Source of the DNA: Ehretia macrophylla
Taxonomy: Eukaryota > Streptophyta > Magnoliopsida > Boraginales > Ehretiaceae
Assembly (NCBI GenBank): GCA_037974665.1
Contig: CM075782.1
Location: forward strand, 45,729,851 to 45,793,850
Length of the DNA stretch: 64,000 nt
Direction of reading: 5' to 3'
The position numbers and the translations under genes were made by a program. Shown piece after piece: positions 10,256-20,894 of this stretch (positions are counted from its first letter, which is position 1; the number at the start of each line of letters is the position of its first letter). The notes beneath the pieces were generated by a model that ran no database searches, was not told the DNA's origin, and worked only from the letters and a program-made list of their open reading frames with translations.

Positions 10256-12579
10256 TCACTTAGGAGGGGCAGCGGAGGTGGTAGCATCGGCTTCATCCCT
10301 GACCTGATTCATGCCCTTCTTGACAAAGTCAATCACCTCCTTGGCTTGGGATGTCAGGTCGGCAGGTAGCTCAGGATTCTCCCAGAACTCCGGCGGCGGA
10401 GCCTCCAAGATTTCAATATAATCATTCTTGGAGGCGGGGAGAAATGTCTTTGCTAGCTCCCGGGCTGCGACTTGGCCTCAGAAGTAGTACTCCAGCTCGG
10501 CGTACTTGGCCATTACCCCACCTTCCGTGGCTAACTAGTCCACAACCGCATCGTTGGACTTGATGGCTTCCACCGCCTTCTCCTCCTGGAGGCTGACCCG
10601 ATCTAGAAGCTCCCGCAGCTTCGCCTCGGCTTCGCGCCTCTCTTGCTTATAGCACTCGACGTCCTTGGCCGCAGCCTCACGTCGGGCTTTTCCATTTCGA
10701 GCTCCTTCTCCTTGGCTGCGAGCTCCGCCTTCAGCCAACCTGACTCCTCCGCGTCCTCCTTGTACCTCTTTGTGGCCTCCACTCTTTGGGCATCTAGCTC
10801 AGCTCGGGCATCAGTCCATCGCTGCTCGAGCTCAACACAGTGGGCTTGGACCTTGGTAAGGAGGCTGGGTATGGTCAGAGCGTGAGATTCGGCCTGCACG
10901 AAAGGTCAACAAAACCAGTTAGCCGAGCTGAAAGGCATAGTTATGCACAAGTAACTTAGCTTAACTCACCATCGCCACGACCGTCCTCAAGTCGAAGGAA
11001 ATCCGCTCGGTCGGGACCTCTGCCAGCTTGGGATCACGGGCGACCTTGGCTACCTCCAAGAAACCCTTGTCAGGAGGACTCGCCTCCATGGCCTTGTCTT
11101 TCCCGGAATATTCGGTCTGAGGCCACTTCTTGGCATCAGGACAGGATGCCGAGTGTTCCGGGATCGTAACCCCCGAGCCCAATCTCTTAGGCAGGGGCGA
11201 CTCCGAAGTCCCCTTGGAAGAGACCTCGGCACTGACCTCTCGTACTTGGCCCCTCGGCCACTGCCTCTGCTCTGGAGGGACAGAGCCCAAGCCGGACCGA
11301 GCCGAGACTTCGCCACTGGCCTCGTTTTTTCTTTTCATCTAGGCATACGCAAGCTTCCTCGTATCCGGCATATCTGCAAAAGAATAGAGGAAAGAAGTGA
11401 GAGACAGCCGAAGGCCGACCTAAAAAAACAATTACAGTCGGGTTAACGAAGAGGTCAGGCACTAATCTCGCGAACTGACTCTCTGCTGAGCTGGACTCCG
11501 CGTCCTCTTCGGGCTCGGGAAGAAGGTGAGGATGATCCTTCGAGAGGTCGGGTTCCCTACCAAACAGTTTGGACTTCCAGATCCGCTCCCATTTGAGTAC
11601 ACGGTCGATATTTATCAATATCCCCGACGTGGGTCTCAGCACCGCGACTTCTTCAAGTTCCTCATCTAAAAGCTTGGGATCGTCATTGATATTCTTTTTC
11701 AGGCTCAAATTCCAATCCGACCTGCACCCAGGATTCACAGCCGGCTCAACCCAGTAATAGTCGTTGTGCCAACCCTTGTTGGATGAATGCCACTTGGTGA
11801 ATATGGAGTTGCCGACCCGAGCTGCGAAATGAAACCACCCTGGCTGCTTAGGGTTGGGCTTGCACACAAACAACTGCCTGAACCAACGCAGGGTCGGCTC
11901 TATTTTTCTCTCAAGGCAGAATACGTAAAACGCCACCACCACGGCCCAACCATTTGGCGACATCTGACCTGGGCTAAACTCAAAGTAGTTCAGGATCATG
12001 GTGATGAAGTTGGGAAGAGGGAGCTGAATAATATTAAATGCAAGGTCATAGATGGTGAAATGGTCGGGAGGAGGATAGCAAGCCGATTCACGCCGACCTG
12101 GAACCTTCAGCTTGTGGTGTCGGTCCACTAACCAGCACCGTGGAATGGTACTCACACTTGCAACAGGCGAACAGCTGCTCGATCCTCTTCCCCCAAGCTG
12201 AAGAAGCATTGGCTGTAGCTGAGCTGCGGGGTTGGACTACCCTAACCGGGACTGCTTCAATCGGCTCCAGCGTAGAGACTCTAGCTAAGTACTCTTGAGG
12301 CATCTCGACCCTCTCCAACTGGTTTAGCGGCTCTTCATCTTCTCTATCTCCCAAGTCTCCCAGGTCGGCCAAAGGATCCGCCTCGGCCTCTTCTTACGCC
12401 TGCCTGACCCCAATCACTTGGTAATCGTCATCATTCTCCCTGAGCCCAGATTGCCGAGCTGAACCATATGAGTCACCTTTACCTCTGTCCGAGGTAGATT
12501 TTGAGCTCAACGAACTCTTGTCCCCGCTGTAGGATCTCATCTCCATTATTTGGGAATCTTCCGATTCCGACCTCCCCAT
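10256..12579 (-). pseudogene. Antisense accessory gene of the Tat element (Transposase_28-like plus coiled coil)
   Basis: A gene on the strand opposite to gag-pol. It starts at ATG 12579 with an acidic, serine-rich N-terminus. A globular part follows (12150-11450: motifs PPPDHFTIYDL, MSPNGWAVVVAFYVFC, WFRQLFVCKPNP, GWHNDYYWVEP) that resembles the plant 'putative gypsy type transposon' family (Pfam Transposase_28, from memory). Next come a basic linker (11338-10970) and a long Ala/Glu/Lys-rich coiled coil (10893-10535), ending at TGA 10256-10258. Intron 2 (10969-10894, 76 bp, GTGAG...GCAG) joins in phase. An intron near 11447-11374 has a clear acceptor, but its donor does not keep the frame in this copy. 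Lesions: TAA at 12394-12396, a frameshift near 12150, TAG at 11339-11341, a frameshift near 10690, TAG at 10535 and a later TGA. Function is unknown; Tat relatives such as Grande also carry antisense genes. Confidence 0.75.
10894..10969 (-). other. Intron 2 of the antisense gene
   Basis: On the minus strand the donor GTGAGTTAAG at 10969 and acceptor TTTCGTGCAG ending at 10894 enclose 76 bases. Removing it joins two open exons in phase 0 (codon ATG before, GCC after), which supports a real spliced transcript of this family. Confidence 0.7.
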
Positions 12580-12829
12580 CCTGTTTACAAATCAAAATAA
12601 TATGTGCAGGAATATCTAAAGGGAATCGGGACGTACCAATCGCTCTAGTGGTTGAAGATAACCCAACCTAATTGCCTCCGACCTAACTGGCTCCGAGCTG
12701 GTGGATCTCGAGCTGAATACCCTGAGAAGATTCTTGCCGAGCTAAAAGCGTCCGACCACTCTGGTTGCCGACCTAAAAGCTCCAAATTCCGAAAGCAAAG
12801 TGTGAAATGAATCTCGGATGTCAAGGCCC

Positions 12830-12837
12830 TATTTATA
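12830..12837 (-). promoter_or_regulatory. TATA box candidate for the antisense gene
   Basis: TATAAATA reads on the minus strand about 250 bases upstream of ATG 12579. It is the same octamer as in the LTR promoters but lies in the internal region, so the antisense gene probably has its own promoter. Confidence 0.5.
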
Positions 12838-13017
12838 GACAACTTTCGTAACCACCTTGGGAATCCCAAGCGTCGCATCTTGTCATAACCGCCAGGTGAT
12901 GTGTTAGCCACCTGAAGGGCGTGCACCACTGACGTGGCCATCCCCTCTGGCGGGGTCGGGCACCTCTAGCTCAGGAAGAACTCCCAAATCTAAATCTAAC
13001 CCCTTCGATCTAGACTT

Positions 13018-13033
13018 GGGGGGGAAGGGGGAT
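13018..13033 (+). other. Polypurine tract of copy B
   Basis: A G/A run (GGGGGGGAAGGGGGA) ends one base before the 3' LTR. This is the expected primer for plus-strand DNA synthesis. Confidence 0.85.
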
Positions 13034-13535
13034 TGACGAGGGGGATCCCGAGCTGAGGTGAATTACCCACACCGAACTCGAGGCGAGATACACCCGAGCT
13101 AAGGCCAACCCAAGCCAAGGCCAGTCTGTTCAGCTAATGCCCAACCTGGATACTGATTCGACCTCACCCCGACCCAGGAAAACCCCAACCTCGACAAACA
13201 GCTGTTCTGATGGGACATAAAGTTGCACCGCATTAAATGCTATCAGGTCCGAATTTAGTATAAATAGAGCTCCACCCCTTCATTTCTAAGGTAACTACTC
13301 ATTAAATACTCTCAGCTACCTCGCCAGCTCGGACATACTAATCATTCGCACGCCCGAGGGAAAAATTCGGGTCATTACCCCGCATTTTCCTTCCCTTTCC
13401 TTGTGCAGATTGAGTGGCCAACCTGAAAGTTCAACTCGGAAGCCAACCTGAAAGTTCAACTCGGAGGCCGACCTAAAAGTCCAGCTTGGCAAGCGGAGCT
13501 GCCCAACCTCAACTATGAGATTTCCAACCTCGACA
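13034..13535 (+). repeat. 3' LTR of copy B
   Basis: 502 bp from TGACGAGG to CCTCGACA. Relative to the 5' LTR it lacks 18 bp in the GGACATAAAGC repeat and has one extra 25-bp unit (three units, 13416-13490). Most of the ~28 differences are transitions. Confidence 0.95.
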
Positions 13536-13540
13536 ACTCA
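13536..13540. other. Target-site duplication of copy B, right (ACTCA)
   Basis: Exact repeat of 3706-3710. Confidence 0.92.
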
Positions 13541-15047
13541 TTACTTTATTATAGTTTGAGAAAGTTTTTGGCTAAATTTATAAGCTCAAAAAGTGCTTTT
13601 TTGAAAATTATGTCACACTTTATTTATTTATTATTTGCTTATAATCTCTCACAACTTCTACTTATTAGAAAGTGTTCAAAGGGAACATTCAACTTTGTTG
13701 TTGTTCGGTTCGCGAAGGAAAAGAAATTAAATAAGTTGGCAATTAATTGATTTGTAAACTTTTCACCTCTTTTGAGGGACATAAAATCTATGTTTGTATT
13801 CCAAACTTTCAGGGTAATGATATGCTTCATTTCGACCAAAAAATAAAATAAAATTCAAAGCTCCCTTATTTTTCGAGAAGCCAAAAATCATCTTATTTGT
13901 TTTTTTTTATGACGAAAAATTTCTTCTGGAAATTTTTTTGTGCTCGCACCAGAGTTGTCAAACTGCACGACACATTACTTTTTTGTTTTGTTTTTTATTA
14001 ACGTTAGAATTTAACTAACGTAGTCTGACCACTGATTACACGACACATGACTTGCTCAAAAAATATATATATATATATATAATCCAAATTAGTTATATAT
14101 AAAACTTATCAAAATTGACCAAAATTAACTTCATTACTAATTTAATATCAAAATATTAACAAATATATCGCTCACACCTAAAATATATCTCTAGGAGACT
14201 AAAACACTTGTTCTTGGCCCAAAGGAAAAAGGATATGAACTATCTATATCAAACACTAGTAGTAATTTTTCTTTTTTCCAAGAACAGGAGTAGTAATTAA
14301 GACACTGCTTTTATAACAAGACAGTGGTGTTAACTTTTTCAACATAGTTAGTACAAGTCCTGTTCTAGCCTAAATAGGATTGCCATCAACACCATCTCTA
14401 TACTACTATCTGCCAAATCACTAATATAGGAGATATTCGCCACTAGTCAGCTCTCAAAAAAAGTGAAAAAATAAACTAGGCGTGGAAACACATAATGATT
14501 TCACACCGTATCTAATCATGACTAGTAATCTTTTTGTGGGTCCTAAATAAACGAACTCTCAAATGTTAATCTAATTCTATTTACTCGAATGTATTAATAA
14601 AATTATTTTTTTTATTTCTGTTTTGTATTTTTTCTATTTCATTTTTGAATTTGTTTCTTTTTCTATTACCTCTTTTTTTTCTTCTTTTATTTGTTTTCTT
14701 CCGGTGCAGTTGCTAAATCTGCACAATTTCCACTTCATGTATTCTTTGTTCTTGAGCCTCTCGGTCTGTCATTCTCCTTGGTTGGTAATAGTAGGTACCA
14801 TGCAATTAATCTAAAGCGATAACTCCTTTCTTTATTTGGTGTACCTACTTGAGCCAGTATTTCTTGGTCGTAAATATTTGAACTGGTTGTCCGTTGTTCA
14901 AGAATTCTTGTTTATAGCAGGCCCCCAGTAGGAGGCTCACACGACGAGCTATACCTAGACACCTACAGAAGAGGAAGGGCGTATATAGAAATTACTATGA
15001 GAAAATATGCTATTTATTTGCAGTTTTTAGTAGATTAAGACAGGGTA
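13541..15047. other. AT-rich intergenic DNA
   Basis: No gene recognised. A short (TA)n run lies at 14061-14083. Small reading frames here have no recognisable motifs. Confidence 0.6.
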
Positions 15048-15171
15048 AACTCTTCAAAAAGTTCAAACTAATCGGTCAGTTTGGACTTTCACTCACAAAA
15101 CATAAAAGACCCACTCTCATGTAAGTAAAAGTCCAAACTAACTGACGAGTTTGAACTTATTGAAAAGTTTT
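15048..15171. mobile_element. Small foldback (MITE-like) element
   Basis: Two arms of about 43 bases (15048-15090 and 15127-15171) are inverted copies: TTCAAAAAGTTCAAACTAA on the left pairs with TTTGAACTTATTGAAAAG on the right, and CAGTTTGGACTTT with AAAGTCCAAACTA. The loop is ~36 bases. No superfamily is assigned because no clear target duplication was seen. Confidence 0.6.
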
Positions 15172-15310
15172 CTGACAGACAGGCAACTGTGGACCTTGTC
15201 CTCCATGGCTTAGGACATTGTCTAATGCCGACAAGATCAGTGTATTAACAATAGTAAATAGTAACAATACCCATATCCCCACCCACCCCAAAGCAAGTTG
15301 TTAACCACCA

Positions 15311-15475
15311 TGCTACCGGTGCTAGCGGGGATAAAATCGTTCGGGTTTGACATATTCTATTACTATACAGTTTTATCCTTGATTGATCTTATACATGTAT
15401 AAAGACGCAATGCTGCATCGAGAATTTATCAATTGATGATTAGATTCTCACAGTTGAGTTATCATGTCATCCAAA
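15311..15475 (+). repeat. Dispersed SINE-like repeat, copy 1
   Basis: Shares a diverged but collinear body with 27007-27183: GAT(A/G)AAAT(C/T)GTTC, then ATGTATAA(A/G)GA, TTATCAATT(G/A)AT and a shared end TCATGTCATC. Copy 2 has a tRNA-like A box (TGGTTCAGTTGGTAGG). Together they suggest a tRNA-derived SINE family. Confidence 0.45.
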
Positions 15476-16042
15476 AAACAAACAAAAAAGTTAGTAACCA
15501 CCACCTAATAGCTAATGGTTGACCAAGCGAACCCTAAAGCACATCCTTAATTCCGGATTTAGAACACAAATTTTGATTATGGACTGGTTGTGGGTTTATT
15601 GTCTAGGTAATTCTTTGATCCGATAAGGGTAAACATGCGAAACTCAGAATCAGCGAGTCCTAATATGTATGTGGATTCAACATCTAAATCAATTGCATAG
15701 TACATAAAAGTATTTTTTTTTTCTTTTTTTTCCTGTTAAATCATAACTCGAGACTTTCGCCTGTCTTTTCTTTCCCTCTAATTCGGACGTCCGGTCTTTG
15801 CTATTTTTAAATATCTTCCTTGTTATTTTAAAAGAACACAGTCGAAGTTTGGTGCTGATGCTCAAGGATGAATTTTAGGATTTTTTATTTAGTGAGATTT
15901 TAATAATTTTAGAGACCAAAATTAGTAAAAACATGGGTAGTATATGATTTTTTAGATAAAAATATTAAGATAATTTAAAAGTATTTTGAAACTTTTTTGT
16001 CGGAAAAAGTATTTTGAAACATTTTGCGTAAAGACTAGAGAA
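15476..16042. other. Intergenic DNA
   Basis: No gene or structured repeat seen beyond short homopolymer runs. Confidence 0.55.
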
Positions 16043-16590
16043 GGGAAAATGTCACATTTAGTCCCTATTATTTCAAAAAAATTCAATTTAGTCCCTATTA
16101 TTTAAATTTTTTCAATTTTGTCTCTATTGTTTCCTCAAAAATTTTAATTTGTTCCCCATTATCTTTAAAAAGTTTTAATTTGGTCCTTATTATTTTCTTA
16201 AAGTTTTAAATTTGTCTCTATTATTTAAAATTAGTTAGTTTAGTTTTTATTATTTTCTAAAAGAATTCAAATTCGTTCCTATTGTTTCTTAAAAAAAATC
16301 AATTTAGTTCTCGAATAATAGGGACCAATTTAAAACTTTAATAAAATAATAAGGACGAAATTAAATATTTTAGAAAAATAATAGAGACTCAATTGAAACT
16401 TTTAAAAAATAACAGGGATAAAATTGAAACTTTTTGTAAAGCAACAGGGATAAAATTGATATATTTTAAATAATAAGGACAAAGTTAAAACTTTTAAAAA
16501 AATAATAGGAATAAAATTGAAATATTTTAAACAATAAAGATTAAATTGAGATTGTTTTGAAACAATAGGGACTAAATGTAGAATTTTCCC
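16043..16590. mobile_element. Long inverted-repeat MITE, possibly Mutator-type
   Basis: The element begins GGGAAAATGTCACATTTAGT and ends with its inverted copy ACTAAATGTAGAATTTTCCC. Nearly the whole 548 bp is two arms built of ~35-base units of the type 'TTTAGTCCCTATTATTT', so the DNA could fold into one long hairpin. The nine flanking bases, ACTAGAGAA (left) and ATTAGTGAA (right), agree at 7 of 9, as expected for an aged 9-bp Mutator target duplication. It has no coding capacity. Confidence 0.7.
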
Positions 16591-17538
16591 ATTAGTGAAA
16601 GAAAAAACTCAACAATTATTAATGTGGGCCCATCTAAATTGATGCTTTCCTTCCTCTCTTTTTTTGGGTTAATCATTCCTTGAACTTTTTATATATAAAA
16701 AAAAACCATTTTCGTTGTTAATTTTCTATGTCGTGTCTTTTAGGTCTTCATGTTTTAAACAAAGAATTTTGTTATTTCAACAAGGATTTTTTCACTAGAA
16801 AAATTACGATAGTATGGTGTATGTATCTTGGCATAAAATGCAAAATTAGGGACCAAAGTCTCATTTTGTCAAATATAAGGGACTATATCAGGTCTCTGGT
16901 AGTTTTTGTAGGTTTAAGAATAAATATTTTGGACTTTAAATCCACTAATTCAAAATAATTAAAATGAGTATTCTTAATTCTAGAATCATAATTTATAAAC
17001 CACTATAACACCAATATAAGATATTACAAACACTTTTCAATAAAAATTTATCGTCACCATAAAGGCACAACACATCCACATGTCAGGATCAATTAAATAA
17101 TACAAGATTCTAGAAGCGGCTCGTATGTGTTCAAGATTGTAAGAGGTTGGAAACTAAATCAGACTAGAAAGAATCGGGTCTGGCTTGAGAATTACGATTT
17201 TACCATTATATAATTTTCTAAAGATGGCATGTTAACCATATGCTTCTGATTATGTGATTGCAGAGAGGCTCGATCACAGGTGAAGAATTAGTTGATTTTT
17301 ATCATACAAAGAGCAGATATCAAAAGATTTTGATGTCAAATCAGTAGTGGTGTTAGCTGAAATTGAGCATGATCGACACTTATTTGAAAGGGAAAATCGT
17401 TACTATTATTAGCAAGCTATATTACGTTTTCGTGTTAAAGAGGCAAATACTCTTAAAAGGAATTGAACTTTAGTACAAAAGTGAGACTAAGGACGGGAGC
17501 TATGGAAGTATAAGCTTGGCCAAAAAGCGAATGTTTTT
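16591..17538. other. Intergenic DNA
   Basis: AT-rich. The small reading frame at 16728-16958 has no recognisable domain and is not called as a gene. Confidence 0.55.
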
Positions 17539-17708
17539 ACTTGGTGTGGAAAAAAAAAGGTTGTACTTCAAAACCTTTCTCTAACCACTTCTTACTTGGT
17601 GTGGGAAAAAAAAAAAGGTTGTACTTCATTCAAAACCTTTCTCTAACCATATCTTGCTTGGTGTGGGAAAAGAAAAAGGTCGTAGTTCAAAATCTTTCTC
17701 TAATCACA
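17539..17708. repeat. Tandem repeat, three ~55-62-bp units
   Basis: ACTTGGTGTGG, an A-run, GGTTGTACTTC, then AAAACCTTTCTCTAACCA repeats at 17539, 17594 and 17656. The units differ mainly in the length of the A-run and a CATT insertion. Confidence 0.8.
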
Positions 17709-19379
17709 TGATCATTAGAGAAGTGTTCAAAATATTTAATATTTTGAAGTCAATTCCTGAAGAAAAAACATTTGCTAAAAAGCTATTAGCATAGAATTTC
17801 AAATCGCGGATTATGTCTTTGTTAAAAATAAATTTGCTAAAAAGTTAATGGTATAGATTTTCAAATAGGGGAATGTGTCTTTGTTAACCATAAAAATATG
17901 CAGTTCTTATCACTGTACGTAACGTCTTTATTTTCTTTTTTACCATAAAAAAACGTCTTTGTTTTCTTTTTCTTGATCTGCATAGTTGTGTTCCGTTGTA
18001 GGCTAGACAATTCTAAGGGAAATATTTTGGTACTATAAAGTTATTGATATGACGTTCAAATCGGGGATTATGTTGTCGTCAGCAATAAAAGAAAGTTTTG
18101 ACCAAAAAAAAAGCAATAAAAGAAAGCAATTTTTTTCGATAGTCTTTTTCTTCTTTTCCTTGATTTGATTGCTTCCATTCTTATGCTAGCTATAGGCAAT
18201 TCTTTAAAGATAAAATTTTGTATCATATAGGTTACACTAAAACATTACAAGGAAATATTTTAGATTCAACTATAAGAAACTCTTCAACTCACACCATGTA
18301 CTCCATTCTTTTCTCCTAGCACCAGTATGAAACTAAAGCAAATTTAATAATAAGGTAAAATACGAAAAGAAGATTTCAGGCAGCAATTCGGGCTAAACTT
18401 GCAAAATGAATAGTGTGGACTCAATTATGTCGGATAGGTTCCAATACTCAAGTAAGTAATTGGACAATCTGAGATAAATTAAAAAATATAAAAGAGGAAA
18501 GTGATTAAAATGAGTTATCATTATGCACAATGGAACATGGTATTTATAATATTATTGGGAAGAGTCTCCTCGCTTTTATGGGCGAACACGGTTCCTCCTT
18601 AGGACCTTATTATGTGTTTTAGGCGGTATACTCCTTATTGGGTTACTCAGATATTGCGGTTTCCACATAAAAATTATATTCGTAATTTAAGACAGTGAAA
18701 GAATATTCCATTTGATCTCTTTAGTTCTCGGATATTGGGTGACTCACTCAGGAGCTACCTGGTTAGCTCGGATATCTGTAGCAAAACTATAAACAAGAGC
18801 TAGCAATTAGACCATTTTAAAAAGGTTCCTAAAACATAGTATGGAAAAGTCATAATATTAAGAAAGGAGGTCCAAGAATGAAGAGGGGGCATAATTACTG
18901 AACAAATACAAGCAGTAGCTATAACACAAGGCATAAAAGAAGCATTTTCTATGGCATCCTGAAACCACTAGCAAATCCGACGACCTAATTTATTATTGAG
19001 TTTAGCAATTTCGTGGAAAAATGCCTACAGTTAAAAACTATCGAATTATCAAGATCCAAATTTAAATTGGTTCCTGGTCCTGGTCAAAGACGACTATGTT
19101 CGCGCCAATGGTTCACTAGCGCTTTTGTCCAGAGTGAAGAGAAGGCGAAATGGCGTTGGCTTCTATTCCTACATAACAATAGACCATGATAATTCTTCTA
19201 ATTAATTAAGATGATAATTAAAAATGCTCATTTTGGAAATATGTGAGGTTAAAAAATCAGTTAGACGCCATCTAAATGTAGAAAATTCTCATTTCATAAC
19301 TGTAGAGCATGCAATGTGTTCCGCGGCTATAAATTCCAGTTGATTATGTTCCATCTTCATACTCAAAAAAAGAATAGAA
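17709..19379. other. Upstream region of the RNase T2 relic
   Basis: AT-rich DNA with no reading frame I can support. A promoter for the RNase relic would lie near its end, but I see no decisive element. Confidence 0.5.
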
Positions 19380-20271
19380 ATGGCTCGTTCCATGATGCTT
19401 CCAGCTCTCATCACAGTTATTCTTCTGGGCATAACAAAGTTAACGCTCTTTCTTGTGCCAACTGGCCGAAAACCATCATCCTGGAAATTGGCACTTCAAT
19501 GGCCAGAGTCCTATTGCCGTAGCCGACCACACACCAACCCTTGTTCAATCCCAACAGCTATGAAATTCACCATTCATGGTGCATTTGGGGTAGATAAACT
19601 TGGGCAACCTTACAATTGCCCCAAACCGTATCTGCCCATGAACCAGCAAGAGGCATGTACATGCATGTTATTTTATACTTAATCTCCATTGCAATGTTTT
19701 CTTTTCGTTTTCACTAATTAATATTGTTTTTGTTTTTCAGCTTACCCCACTTGTCCATATATTGGGCGTTTACTGGCCAAACTTGAGGGGAAATGACATG
19801 GATTTTTGGCGATACGAGTGGCAAAAGCATGCTGCCTGTTTCCACATCTCTCCGTTGCAATTTTTCTCCAACGTCATTGCCGCTAGAGAGAAGATATACG
19901 CAAAACTTGTGAAATCTCATAGTCTTCCACAAGGTCCTGATGCTATTGTGGAAGTGTTAAATGATTATGGTATTCTCTAGGATCCCTATTAATTTGTTTC
20001 TAATTAATTTAATGTGTGTATATTATATTTATAATTAATTTATTCTTCTCGTTTGCAGCTGTGGTACCTGGCAAATTTTATTCATCCCATGACTTCTCTA
20101 ATGCACTCTTGGAATCAAGTCAACTACAAATTGACGTCAAATGCAACTATAACCAGACAAACACAAACCAGCTGCTGGAGCTCTACTTCTGATTGGGATC
20201 CCATTTCTTGCGCTGGTTCAACACACTTAGGCTGCAACGATCCTGTTGACTTTCCAAATCCACCTTTCTGA
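19380..20271 (+). pseudogene. RNase T2-family ribonuclease relic (S-RNase-like), two introns
   Basis: Exon 1, 19380-19652: hydrophobic signal peptide, the family start LALQWPESYC, and the first active-site region FTIHGAFG, where the family has IHGLWP. Exon 2, 19741-19969: YWPNLRGND and the second active-site region FWRYEWQKHAAC, where the family has HEWxKHGTC, so one catalytic histidine is tyrosine. Exon 3, 20059 onward: GKFYSSHDF, an N-glycosylation-type site, QLLELYF, then TGA at 20190-20192; the Cys-rich tail (CAGSTHLGC, ending at 20271) continues in the next frame, so a small indel lies near 20188. Intron 1 has a GC donor (AG/GCATGT). Such secreted enzymes cut RNA and include the S-RNases of self-incompatibility. 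The frameshift and the altered active site argue this one is inactive. Confidence 0.85.
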
Positions 20272-20407
20272 AAGTATATATGAATTGTAAAGACAGTGAA
20301 AAGTTACTATCAATTATTCAGTAATTTAAGTCATTCATATTTGCTGCGAGTTATATATATCAGTACTCTTTTCTTTTGATCAGGCGTCTTCTTCTCTTTT
20401 TACTTGG

Positions 20408-20894
20408 TTAAATCAAAATTCCGAACGAAATCCAAACGTGTAATAGGCTCCGATTCGATACAGCAGAATGGGATTTCCGCAAACCCGTAACACCGTACCC
20501 CAGAATTAATTTCTCCAGGACCATACTGGCAGATACGGTCGTTTCAAGGGCTTCTTCATTGAGTGTGCATTCATATATATATATATAGATAAATTTTCTT
20601 GAGCGATGCATAACCTTTAAACCCCAGTTATAAAGTACGTTACAAAGCACCAGGTTTTCAAGCGATTTAGTGTTTACGGTGCAATACCTCATAATTGCTT
20701 GACCTAGGGTTGAACTCCCCGCCACGAGGGATTGAACGTGCCTTGCCATGGCAAAATCAATCCAGTTTCCACCTTTTCGATAAAATACTTGTTTGGGATA
20801 CAGATTTAGTAGGCAAGAAAGTGAATACAAGGAGGATGATATCGTCAGGGAGAGCACTGATGCGATCTTGGGCATCTGCTTCACTGGTAGACAT
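20408..20894 (-). pseudogene. F-box/LRR protein gene fragment
   Basis: On the minus strand ATG 20894 opens a 45-residue frame whose residues 11-43 are a typical F-box of the FBD/LRR type (DRISALPDDIILLVFTFL, PTKSV, TSILSKRWK). It stops at 20757-20759. In another frame downstream the sequence resumes with leucine-rich-repeat character: ENLVLCNV, CTLNEEALETTV, VLEKLILG, SNRSLLHVWISF. F-box proteins join SCF ubiquitin ligases and LRRs pick substrates. This copy is truncated and frameshifted, and a (TA)n run interrupts it near 20575. It is not of the SLF pollen-factor type. It lies ~140 bp from, and convergent with, the RNase relic. Confidence 0.72.

Larger units (their letters stand above)
3711..13535 (+). 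mobile_element. Ty3/gypsy Tat-type LTR retrotransposon, copy B (complete, decayed)
   Basis: A 9.8-kb element bounded by two LTRs and the ACTCA duplication. In order: 5' LTR, primer-binding site, gag, protease, RT, RNase H, a second archaeal-type RNase H, integrase, a tandem GGCCCCGAGCC repeat block, a spacer, an antisense ORF, a polypurine tract and the 3' LTR. The dual RNase H and the antisense gene are hallmarks of the Tat branch (compare Grande). The long pol frame stays open apart from scattered stops and one deletion near 6505, so the copy is dead but not ancient. By eye the two LTRs differ at about 28 of 477 aligned sites (~6%). Confidence 0.95.

Noticed and set aside
20408..20894. SLF-type pollen F-box gene
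   Set aside because: The F-box wording and following repeats are of the F-box/LRR (FBD) class, not the SLF class.
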